Source: Tremella fuciformis (taxonomy: Eukaryota; Basidiomycota; Tremellomycetes; Tremellales; Tremellaceae). Taken from it: a stretch of DNA of 64,000 bases. Shown piece after piece: positions 54,719-64,000 of this stretch. The DNA lies in assembly GCA_032768795.1 (NCBI GenBank), contig CP136490.1:2170001-2234000 (forward strand), written 5' to 3'. The notes beneath the pieces were generated by a model. The model worked only from the letters and a program-made list of their open reading frames with translations. It was not told the origin of the DNA and ran no database searches. Each line of letters begins with the position of its first letter. Within the stretch, counting starts at the first letter, position 1. The translations under genes were made by a program, and so were the position numbers.

Positions 54719-56014
54719 TCAATGCAGCTCCTTGATCAACCCCTCAATGAACTCCTGGCTGAGCTTCTCCTGCGACGAAAAGTATTCCGTGGCGAATCCC
54801 AACCTTTCCTTTGTCGCCGGATCCTCCTCATTGATCTTGTCCAGCACGCCCGGCGCCGTATAATCGACACTGAGGGCCTTCGCCAGCCAGTCGGCAGTCT
54901 CGCCCGGCGTCAAGGGGTCCGAGTTGGCAATCTCCATGGCCTTCTTGACCGCCTCGGGCGACGGCGCCTCCCAGTCCTCGAACGCAAAGTCTGCGTCGCC
55001 CTGCTGCTTGCTGATGGGCACCTTCCAGAGGCCCGAGCGGTACTTGGGGACGCCGGGGACCAGCAGGTCGGAGAGCAGCGCGTTGTTGAGCGTGACGTGG
55101 TCGCACCCCAGCACAGCCATCGCTACGATCTCACGCGAGCTGACGAATCTGGGGATCAGCAGCGGACTGTCTAACGGGCAGAGAGGACCCACGAGGCTGT
55201 CTTGATTTGGGGCGGCTTCTTGCCGGTCCTCTTCTGCAGCTCGTCGTAGATGACCCTCATGCGCGCGTGGCGCGAGGCCATGGGGTGTTCCGAGGCGGGC
55301 CGCTCGGTGTCGACCCACGCGCTCGACTCGAACCATACCTTTGGGTCGTTGAAGTACATGCTCACAGCGTACTGGCCGACCTGAGCGGCAGCGATGGCTT
55401 GCTGGATATTGAACAGCGAGGTGCCGAGGGTCGCGGTCCCTTCCGCTTGCAGCACCTTGGCGGCGGCGATGCCGGCGCTAGTGAGCGGGACCTTGACACA
55501 GCATCTATCACTGCACGCGCATCGTCAGTCACACCCTCTGCACACGGCGGACGAGACAGGAGCTCACGCTGAGATGCCGACGTCTTTCCACGCTTGGCTG
55601 TACTGCCGCCCCTGCCAGATGATGTAGTCCGCATCGTACGAGTGGGACGGCGAGACTTGAGCGAGGACACGACCGCTGACCAATGGGGCGATCCTGGCCT
55701 CCAAAGCGGCAGCCTGCGAGCCCCGGTCAGCCGCCGGCGGTCCAGCGCGCACGGACGGAGGAACTTACAATACGGCAGTATATCTCGTCCCATCGCTTGC
55801 CCTTGTTCTCCTTGACGACCTTCTGGACGAGCTCCTTGTTCACCGGGTCGGTCATGTAGAAGTGCAGCCACCGGGGATTGCACGTCATGTCGCAAGGCGT
55901 GATGGGGAGCTTGCCGATGAAGTCGCTGTCCATAGTGTCCACGTCGATGGTGACGACCTTGTCCAGCCGCTCAAGCAGCGTCGTGCCCGCATTCCCGTTG
56001 GTCTTCGCTGTCAT
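54719..56014 (-). CDS. Transaldolase-family protein, divergent (379 aa)
   Basis: Exons 56014-55769, 55713-55568, 55510-55193 and 55148-54719 join in phase. Transaldolases move a dihydroxyacetone unit through a Schiff-base lysine. Family marks: TIDVDTMDSDFI, PCDMTCNPRW, RCCVKVPLTSAGIAAAKVLQ (candidate active Lys in VKVP) and TATLGTSLFNIQQAIAAAQV. The usual FVGRI segment after the next strand is replaced by YAVSMYFNDPKVW, so this is not the classic pentose-phosphate enzyme. The C-terminal third has LGCDHVTLNNALLSDLL. Divergently transcribed from the aldehyde dehydrogenase. Likely a specialised aldolase/transaldolase for a catabolic path. Confidence 0.75.
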
Positions 56015-56109
56015 TGCTATTGCTCGTCGTTCAGTGCGATCACAACTTCAGAAACGCCTGTCTGATTACGGTTATGCTGGGTTGGACAATGCTTGGTAGC
56101 ACCCAATGC

Positions 56110-56131
56110 CTTCGGGCCGGACCAACCGAAG
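56110..56131. promoter_or_regulatory. Palindromic CGG-N10-CCG site in a shared promoter
   Basis: CTTCGG and CCGAAG (6-bp arms) flank ten bases. The arms contain the inverted CGG...CCG triplets bound by dimers of Zn2Cys6 factors (Put3 is known to use N10). It lies in the 266 bp between the divergent transaldolase and aldehyde dehydrogenase ATGs, about 100 and 150 bp from them. A probable regulator of that class lies at 62992 onward. Confidence 0.5.
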
Positions 56132-56280
56132 TTTAACCCGCGCTTAAATGCTGATTGACCGAGAGTTCAACCGAGAGTGCAGGCTATCGAATGTCATTGC
56201 CGGGCCCCCAGCAGCTCACGTTCTATGCATGCAGTAAGGACTTGATTGCGTTCCAATACCCTCTACACGCGAGAATCACT

Positions 56281-58402
56281 ATGGCCAACCGACCCAAGAC
56301 AACGGCGGCAAACCCGGTATGTTGCTCTTGGACATACTCATCCGGGTTGCCTAGCTGACGCGCGCGAACAGCTCGGTCTCGACGATCCGACGCTCTTTGT
56401 CCAGAAAGGCATCATCGGCGGCAAATATGTCGAGTCATCGGACGGATCCACCTTCGAGGTGGATGGTGAGCGCGATCGTTGATCGACGTGTGATCGCTGA
56501 CCTCGCCACAGACCCCTCGACCGGCAAGATCATCGGGACATGCCCCGATATGACGCTGGAAGACACTCGTCGCGCCATCGAAGTCGCCTCAGAGGCGTTC
56601 AAGACCTTCTCCAAGACGACCCCTCAGCAGCGGTCGACGTGGCTCATGAAGTTTTCTCAGCTGTACGAGGCTGCGTCGGACGATATCACCCGTCTGATCG
56701 TGTGGGAGAACGGAAAAGCATGGCCGGATGCGAAAGGCGAGACCGCGTACGCTGGCGCCTTCCTGTCTTTCAATGCCGGCGAGGCGCTTCGGACAGAGGG
56801 CAAGACGATCCCCTGTTCTATCCCTGGTATGCGCAACTTTACCATCAAACAGCCTGTCGGTGTCGTGTCGCTGCTTGTCCCGTAAGTCCGGGCTAGGTAC
56901 CATTGTCGATGAGCAGGAGCTGATTACCGTGCGCAGATGGAACTTCCCCGCTGCCATGGTTGCGCGGAAGATTGGGCCGGCACTTGCGGTTGGCTGTACC
57001 TGCGTCATCAAGGTACCTGCTGAGACGCCGTACACCAACTTGGCCATCATCGAGGTAAGCTTCTTCCCAGCCATAATGCAGCCGCTTTCGGATGCTGACA
57101 GGATTCTTCAGCTCGCAAAGCGCGCTGGGGTCCCAGACGGGGTCTTGAACGTCATTACTACGGACAAGCACCTGCAGGCAGTGGGTCATGAAATGACAAC
57201 AAGCCCGCTCGTCCGGAAGGTCAGCTTCACGGGAAGCACCAGGATCGGAAAAATGCTGTCGGCCAATGCCATGGGGACCATGAAGAAGATCTCGATGGAG
57301 CTCGGAGGGTGAGCACGGCGCTGGGTCGGCTAGGAAGCGCGAAGGAAGACTGACGCGTCGACAGCAATGCACCCATGATCATCTTCGAAGATGCCGATAT
57401 CGACGCTGCTGTGAACGGTACCCTCGCATCAAAGTTCCGAGCATCCGGCCAAACTTGCGTATGCTGTGAGTGGGCGCGCGGGGTATGAAGCTTGAACGCT
57501 GAACACGTTTTCCTGCCCAACAGGCAACCGCATCTACGTTCAGTGAGTCGCCAAGAAGCTGCTCCCACGGTCTGCTAACTCCACTTAGCGAATCAATCTA
57601 CGATGAATTCGCAAAGAAGCTTGTGGCCAAAGTCAAGCAGTACAAAATGGGCAACGGCTTCGACGACGGAGTGTGAGGATCTGTCAGGTGACATATGTCA
57701 AGTCGATTACTGATCATTGCGTAGTACGCATGGGCCATTGATCGCGGTGCGGCAGGTGGACAAAGTCGAAGAGGTGAGAACGGCTCGCTTTCCTCGGACA
57801 ATCAAAGGGATGCTGACAGTCTCAAAGCACGTCAAGGATGCGGTCAAGCACGGCGCCAAGGTGCTGGCCGGCGGGAAGCGAGGCGAACGAGCATTCTTTG
57901 AGCCTACCGTACTGGGCGATGTCCCTCCGGCATGTGTGAGCCGCTCTCTCCGTGGTCGCCGCCAGGGTTCGAGGCTGATACTATTCAGCTCATCTCGACG
58001 GAAGAGACCTTCGGACCCGTCGCTGCACTGTTCAAGTTCAAGACCGAGGACGAGGTCATCGTGAGTGACGGAACTCCTGCAGTGGATCCCAGTGACGGTG
58101 TTTAGGAGCTCGCAAACAAATCCGAGGTTGGGCTGGCAGGATACTTCTTCTCGCAAGACTCCGACAGGGTATGGCGCGTCGCAGAGGCCTTGCAAGTAGG
58201 CATGGTGTGCGTCAACGCTGGAGTCTATTCACAAGCTGTCATGTGAGTGTCTTTAGAGCAGTACCACTTTCAGTGCGCTGATATCAGTCCGTTTGGCGGT
58301 GTCAAGGAGAGCGGTCTTGGGAAGGAGGGCGCGCATGACGGGACAGACGAATACTGCATTACCAAATTCGTGGCGATCGGAACTGCACGCCCCAAGGTCT
58401 AG
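56281..58402 (+). CDS. NAD(P)-dependent aldehyde dehydrogenase, succinate-semialdehyde dehydrogenase-like
   Basis: About nine exons. Oxidises an aldehyde to the acid. In order: [39 protein letters not shown] joined to [46 protein letters not shown], the general base Glu in MELGGNAP, the nucleophile Cys in [22 protein letters not shown] and [27 protein letters not shown] has Val where SSADH enzymes have Pro (LKPAE), so the cofactor pocket or substrate may differ. The first exon is short (ATG at 56281) and a second short exon carries GLDDPTLF. Shares its promoter with the transaldolase-family gene. Confidence 0.85.
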
Positions 58403-58589
58403 TCATAGCGGACTCCCATATGCATACCTGCCATGTCGCGTGGCGCAATGGCCGTACTGTGCATCATTTATCCCCTGGTAAACTCTACTTGGGTGCTCGC
58501 TGGTGACGTTTGGCGTGGACTGTTCCGGATGGTGTAATTTCGAACGCAGAGAAGCTCCAGTTCGCTCTGGTACTCGTGGTAGAAGCACA

Positions 58590-60054
58590 ATGACTGGTCG
58601 ACCGTCTTTGAAGCTACAGGACATCTTTTCGGTGGTGGGCAAGGTGTGTGCCTCAGCTGAGCGTGACTGGGCACCTGTTGAGCTACACACAGGTCGTACT
58701 GGTGACGGGCGGCGGTTCGGGTATTGGCAAGGGTCTGCGAAGCTGAGAGCGAGCTGAGACTTTCGCTGACCTGTGCAGCTATCGCCGAAGCCTTCACCGT
58801 GAATGGAGCGAAAGTGTACATCACCGGTCGCCGCAAGGAGACCTTGGAAGGGACCGCTGCAGAAATCAACAGCGTAGCCGATAAGGACAGCGGAGTGTGC
58901 ATCCCGTGAGCGTTTGCGCTTGCAAGAATCTCATAATCCACTGAATGAGAGCAGGCTTCAGGGGGATGTATCGGACAAGCAGAGCTGCGCAAACATCATC
59001 AAGGATTTCAAGGCCAAGGAGAGTCGGGTGAGCTGTGTTTCCTTGGCAGGCTCCGCGCACCGCTGACTGCGATCTAAGCTCGATGTGCTTGTCAACAACG
59101 CTGGAGTGTCCAAGGCGTTCGATTACCCCGCATGGGACCACAATGATGGTACGTACACTACGTCGCTCTCCCTCCCAAAAATCCGTCATTGATTACTGTA
59201 GCCGATCAGGTGGAGAAGGCTCTCTGGGAGGGAGTGGACGAGTGAGTCCTCCCCCGGCTTGTGAAGCTCAGACAGCTGAAGTTTCCCTGCAGCGACCACT
59301 TCTCATCGACAAATGCCGGTACGTCGAATAGTCCACAAGCTGCTATCTGAACCTGGGACTAAATGCGCTCAGTAAACGTCAACGGAATATACTTTCTGAC
59401 CACCGGCTTCATCCCCCTTCTCCGCCAATCAGCTGCTCCCAGCGTCATCGTCATCTCCTCCCTCTCCGGCGTAACCAACCAGCGGTAAGATAGCCGCCCA
59501 CCTTCCACGTGAAGGCGGCCGACCTATCGCAGCACGATGGGCTCCACAACTTACGCCATCTCGAAAGCAGCCGCGGTACATTGCGCCAAACTTCTCGCGG
59601 GGCGACTATCACCGTGCGCCCATCCGCCCGCAATCAGTTCTAGGTGGTGCTCATTGCAGGATGAAGATCCGCGTCAACTGCATCTGCCCAGGTATATGGC
59701 CGTCGGAGATGACGGGCTCTGATATGAATGCCCACTCTTACAATATAAACAAATTCGCACTGGCTGCAGCCAAACGATGTGTCGCTGGTGAGCATGCCAT
59801 CGGCCGGCTTCCGACAGTCACGACGGCATCACTGACGGTACCGCAGGTCGTCCCGGTCTGCCTGCTGAGATCGCCGGGCCGTGTCTCTTGCTCGCGACTG
59901 AGGCGGGGGGCTACATCAACGGAGACGTCATGTTGGTTGAAGGGGGTCGTGCCATGGTCAGTCTCCGATAACTCTCCGGGCTGATTGTTGACGCCCCCAG
60001 GGCTGCAGCATCAACGACGGTATCAGGATGCCGGAAGACACATACGTGCAGTAG
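58590..60054 (+). CDS. Short-chain dehydrogenase/reductase (SDR)
   Basis: NAD(P)-dependent Rossmann oxidoreductase, interrupted by eight or so short introns. Visible: start MTGRPSLKLQDIFSVVGK (ATG 58590), cofactor motif VVLVTGGGSGIGKG, VYITGRRKETLEG, LDVLVNNAGVS, VIVISSLSG, catalytic Tyr and Lys in TTYAISKAAA, RVNCICPGIWPSEMT and a C-terminal GGYINGDVMLVEGGRAM. The last exon adds SINDGIRMPEDTYVQ, a tail I know from fungal SDRs often labelled rhamnolipid-type 3-oxoacyl reductases. That label says little about substrate. In line with the aldehyde dehydrogenase, 187 bp downstream. Confidence 0.82.
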
Positions 60055-60415
60055 TTGGTAACTTGGTCACTTATGCATGGCACACGAGAGCCCGCGTCCG
60101 CTGCTGCACATGTACATAGCAGTTCGAGATCACCGAGCTGGCTGTCCAGGCTCTGCAAGTTCATTTTGTGGGATTCTGTCTTGCATTCTGTCTTGCTCGC
60201 CTCTCCTGAGAAGGGCGACCTGACGCTGACGGGAACTGATACTCGATCTTCAGATGGCAATTTCATAAACACCTTCATTGCATATACACCTCACTCGGAC
60301 TCGTCAGAGCTTTCAATAATTGCTATTTGCCGAGCACGTTCCTTCCCCCTACTTCTTGCCATCCCCATCCCGTCCCCCCTCAAGGCCCCGAACGCAAGTG
60401 CAAAACTCGTACAAT

Positions 60416-62420
60416 TTACGGGTTCTCCTCGTGGTCCACGTCAATCTTCGCGTTCTCGCCTCCCTCTTGCATCTCCTGCTGCGCCTGATGCTGCGCCATG
60501 AGCTCGAGCGCCTTTTGCCTGCCCTCCTTGCGGCCATAGTCGAAGATGACGGCGACCTCCTCCATGGTGCGGTGCTTGGTCTCGGGGTACATGAAGTACG
60601 CGAACACGAGGTAGACGGCGAGGATACCGATGTACACGAGGTAGCTGTTCTTCATCAGCGCTGCCCTCACCGGAATGAGGGCTTGGGGGAACTCACTATT
60701 TCCACGAAAGTGCCTTGAGCGCCACGGGGTTGACGAACTGGTTGAAGGCGTTGCCGGCGTTCTGGGCAGCGACGAAGATGGCCAGACCCTTGGTACGCAT
60801 GTGGTATGGCAGGATCTCGGTCGTGTAGCCGTAAGGGAGGGGCACGAAGCCCATGTCGTAGAAGCCATAGTAGCTGTTACGGCGTCAATTCGAAGCTCTG
60901 CAGAGCCGAGGCGGCGACTTACATGTAGAGGAAAGGCAAGACGGCGATACCCATGGCATGGGAGCCTGTGGCTGCGAATCTGGCGGAGAACGCGGCGACG
61001 AGGCAGTACGATACCAGCATGCCGATGATGGAGATGAAGAAGATGGGGCGACGGCCGGTCTTTTCGATGTTGATGCCGACGCTGTACGAGATGACCAGGT
61101 TCCACATGGCGAGGCCGGCGGTGATGCCCAGGATCTGGTTGGGCTTTGAGAAGCCGACCGTCTTGAGCACAGGAGTCAGGTAGCTTCATACGTCAGCGGG
61201 GCGTCCGCGCAACGAGTGTCCCCTTGTCAGCTCACTAGGAGATGATACCGTTTCCGACCCAGTTCTGACACCATCAGCCGCCCATATGCAACTACTTGTA
61301 GGTGTAGCACTTACGGTAGCGAGGGCAAGAGTGATGGCGACTATGAGACGGCGTCGGTTGCCCGAGGTCTTGATGAAGTCCATGTAACGGGTCTTGGGCA
61401 TGAGAGCCTCCTGCTCGAGCGAGTAGATGATCTCCCTGTAGGTGGTCTGCACCAAGGGGTCATTCTCGTCACCGTTGGCGTGGTACTTGACGAGGATCGC
61501 GAGACCCTCCTTCTCCCTTCCGTTGGCGATGAGCCACTGCAGGGGTCAGAACAGGTAGCAAAGGAAGTTGGAGGGCAACTCACACGAGGAGACTCTGGAG
61601 CGGTGCAGGTCATGGCTACGACGAGGACCGGGCCGAGCATCTGGACGAAACTGGGGAATCGCCACCCAGCATTGCCTGGGACGTAAAGGCCGGCATCTGC
61701 GTCTCAGCATCCATGCGAGCTGCTAAAGACAGGGGGCTCACAGCAGAGCCACGCGGCGGTGATGCTGCCCCAGAAGTAGGTCGGGTAGAAGAGACATCCC
61801 AGGATAGCGCGCAGACGAGGGTGGGCGAGCTCCTGGAGCAAGGCGGGACTCGCGGTCTTGCCGAACCCACCGCCGATACCGCAGATGACACGGGCGGCGA
61901 CGAACATGCCGATGCCGTTGGAGAGGCCCATGATGAGACTGCCGATGAAGATGAGGACCGCGGCAAACCAGACGGCGGGACGACGGCCGTACTTGTTCGC
62001 GACGTAGTCGGCGAAGAAGGCCGAGAAGATGGCGGGTAAGAAGAGCGAGGCGGACACGAGACCGAGCTTGGTGGCGTTCAACGGGAAGTAGGCGTTCCAC
62101 GAGGGGACGGCCTGCAGACCACTGAGCAAGTTTTGGTCGTAGCCCTACCACCCGGCGTCAGCACCTGCCTCCCCTGTGGAGCGTGACAGTGTGTACGCAC
62201 CATGTAGAAGGTCGAGAAGGCGGTTCCAAAGCTGAAGAGACGGTCAGATCACATCAGTGATGCAGGTCCGAAGATGCTCACCAGTGGAGCATGTTCTTCC
62301 TCAGGCCCGGGTCTTTCCACCACTGCGGGTGGGTGTTATCTGGAACACCGCGTCAGTCTCGTGCGCGGCAATATCAGGACGAGACCTACTGGGGATGTTT
62401 CTGTAGTAGCTAGTCGGCAT
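60416..62420 (-). CDS. MFS sugar transporter
   Basis: Twelve-helix sugar/H+ symporter of the plasma membrane, in about eight exons. The ATG at 62420 opens MPTSYYRNIP; then QWWKDPGLRKNMLH, GYDQNLLSGLQAVPSW, NKYGRRPAVWF, ARVICGIGGGFG, PESPRWLIANGREKEGLA, NWVGNGIISYYLTPVL, EKTGRRPIFFI, PLPYGYTTEILPYHMRTKG and PETKHRTMEEVAVIFDYG. The sugar-porter signatures PESPRWL and PETK are intact. The form resembles fungal lactose/hexose permease-like carriers; the sugar cannot be read off. Convergent with the SDR gene. Confidence 0.87.
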
Positions 62421-62991
62421 CTTGATTGCTGTTTACCGATATACTGGTGAGTCAGCCCGAGTACGAGATTCGCTCGAAAGAGGTACCCACGTATCGTTGG
62501 TGACGGGTTGTGGGGCGAACCTGAAATGTCGAGCGGGCGACGTGATGAGGAAGAACCCATAACTCTGGATCTCCAGAGTCTTTAAATGAAGTACGAAGTG
62601 AAGGTTCTTACCCCAACCTCAATCGCGGGGCAACATTGATTCATCCGCTGAGAAACGGGCACCGGACCGGGGGAACCTCGATCATTGTTTACCAACGGAT
62701 AAACTATCTCCGACGTCGAGCACGTCTTCTTCTCCCGGGCTGCCCAAAATAGTCATGCATGGAAATACAATGAGGACGGAGGCGCATGAGATGCATGTGG
62801 ACGGTGACAATCAGCCCCACAAGCCCCAGCCCCACCCATGTCGGCCGACGCCGTATCGCGTGGGCGCAATAGCCTCCTGCTGAAAGCCGGGGGGCTCACA
62901 GTCCGGGGGTGTTCAGAATCGGGATACTGTCTCGGAAATGAGCCCATTCATTGACCCGTCTCGTGCTCAGCTGGTAAAGTGCCGTCACATG
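62421..62991. other. Spacer upstream of the transporter
   Basis: Transporter promoter and 3' flank of the regulator gene. Contains GGGCACCGGACCGGGG (about 62657), rich in CGG/CCG triplets, but not the N10 palindrome seen at 56110. Confidence 0.4.
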
Positions 62992-64000
62992 TTACATGTT
63001 CCGGGATGGCCCATGATCTGGCGTTTTGGCGAATCCCGACATCAATAGATCCTGGAAATCCAAGTGGGGAAAATTGTCCCAAAAGTCGACGCCCACACCA
63101 GCGCCAGAGGGCGTGGCGGTCGCCGACCGAGCTGCTGCGCCGTTCGCTGCACTCGCTCCACCAGTGTTACCCGTGAATGGATTTGATGTCGAGAGGAACG
63201 AGTCCTGATTGCTGATGGATTTGTCGTTGAACACAATCTCGGCGGCTGTGTATTGGTCGATGGTTGGTAGCTGGGACAGCGGGGGGCCTTGCATCGTGAC
63301 GTCCAACAGGCTGGCATTCGGTACGTTGGGTATACCAGCGGTCGCTTCTCCATTTATGGGAGCGTTTGACCCCGACAGCGCGGTGTTTGCTATGTGGAGA
63401 AGCCCGATGGCGCCGGTGTCTGTGGGCGCCCCCTTATTGGCGCCACCGGTGTTGAGATCGGAGTCGGGATTTGGAGGAGCAGACTCGGTCGATCGTATGT
63501 CTACGATGCCTTGACACTGCGATGTCAGTTCCTCGAGAGCTTCGAGGGGTTGGCACTATGCCACTCACATCGCGCGGCGCCGCAGATCCGTCAGCGCGCC
63601 AACGGTTGAGCAGCCCTTGTCCGAGCGCCGGCGTGAGATTGAATGGATCCACACGCGCTTTCTCAAAAGCCATTTGGTTGATAAAACTTTCAATCTCCTG
63701 AAGGTGATTTCGCAGTTTGATCGAAACGCCTTTCGCAGCTGCACGCGTGGCCTCGAGATTCCCGAGATAGTCGGCAAGGGCGAGCAAGATATTTCGCACT
63801 TGGAAGTACGTCCATGCTGTCAAAGGAGGCCGAATAGCATTGCACAACAGGTGTCCAACGTTAGCCAAATGATGGAGCTACGACACATGTTTCAGCCATC
63901 TCTGAAATTCTCACCAACCCTGTAACTCACAGTGAATATGCCAGATGAATTGATATAGCCGGTAGGTATATTAGAGAGATCATCAAACAGCTCGCTGGCG
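62992..64000 (-). CDS. Probable fungal-specific (Zn2Cys6-type) transcription factor, C-terminal part
   Basis: Partial; the zinc cluster would lie beyond base 64000. What is seen: GYINSSGIFT near the window edge, RWLKHV, ANVGHLLCNAIRPPLTAWTY followed by FQVRNILLALADYLGNLEAT, HLQEIESFINQMAFEKARVD and PALGQGLLNRW. After introns comes an acidic, Asn/Ser/Ala-rich end (DFWDNFPHLDFQDLLMSG), which could be an activation domain. The helical part resembles the C-terminal region of fungal-specific transcription-factor domains. The class is inferred, not shown by the DNA-binding motif. Some splice sites between 63,400 and 63,930 are unsettled. Confidence 0.55.

Overview
This is nuclear DNA of a basidiomycete fungus, most likely a tremellomycete yeast or a close relative. 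The genes are GC-rich and closely packed on both strands. They are cut by many short introns (about 35-80 nt, GTGAGT/GTAAGT-like donors, CTGAC-type branch sites just before the acceptor). They encode conserved fungal proteins such as MED10, CCZ1, RIT1, a SMUBP2-type helicase and V-ATPase subunit e. The species is not identified. All functions come from reading translated sequence; no database search was run.

Layout. 0-11 kb: the end of a mitochondrial ribosomal protein gene (mL40), a type II tRNA, MED10, an orphan gene behind an 11-unit TGACGT array and a TATA box, CCZ1, PXMP4, RIT1, an MDR oxidoreductase and an isochorismatase-family hydrolase. 11-16.2 kb: an AT-richer island with two unrecognised spliced genes separated by repeat-rich, LTR-like DNA. 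16.5-20.7 kb: a small secreted protein and the HCS1/SMUBP2-type helicase.

21-36 kb: the most unusual part of the window. Nine related genes lie one after another, all on the minus strand, and match no family I recognise. They encode soluble proteins of about 240-360 residues ending in an LPxLxxPW-type motif. They fall into two subfamilies: A (five adjacent genes) and B (one gene before and three after the A block). Several have a TATA box 70-90 bp before the ATG, and the spacers hold duplicated flanks, a three-copy 136-bp repeat and a 40-base poly-G run. A possible distant relative with two internal repeats lies at 53-54.2 kb.

37-53 kb: a large phospholipase D-family protein, a secreted S9 peptidase (DPP5 type), a METTL14-like MT-A70 protein, a proline-rich protein, a leucine-rich-repeat protein, V-ATPase subunit e and a multi-pass membrane protein.

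54.7-64 kb: a probable catabolic cluster. A divergent transaldolase and an aldehyde dehydrogenase share a 266-bp promoter. They are followed by a short-chain dehydrogenase, an MFS sugar transporter and the end of a probable Zn2Cys6 regulator. The shared promoter holds a 22-bp palindrome of CGG-N10-CCG form, the kind of site such regulators bind, so sugar uptake, oxidation and control may be encoded together here.
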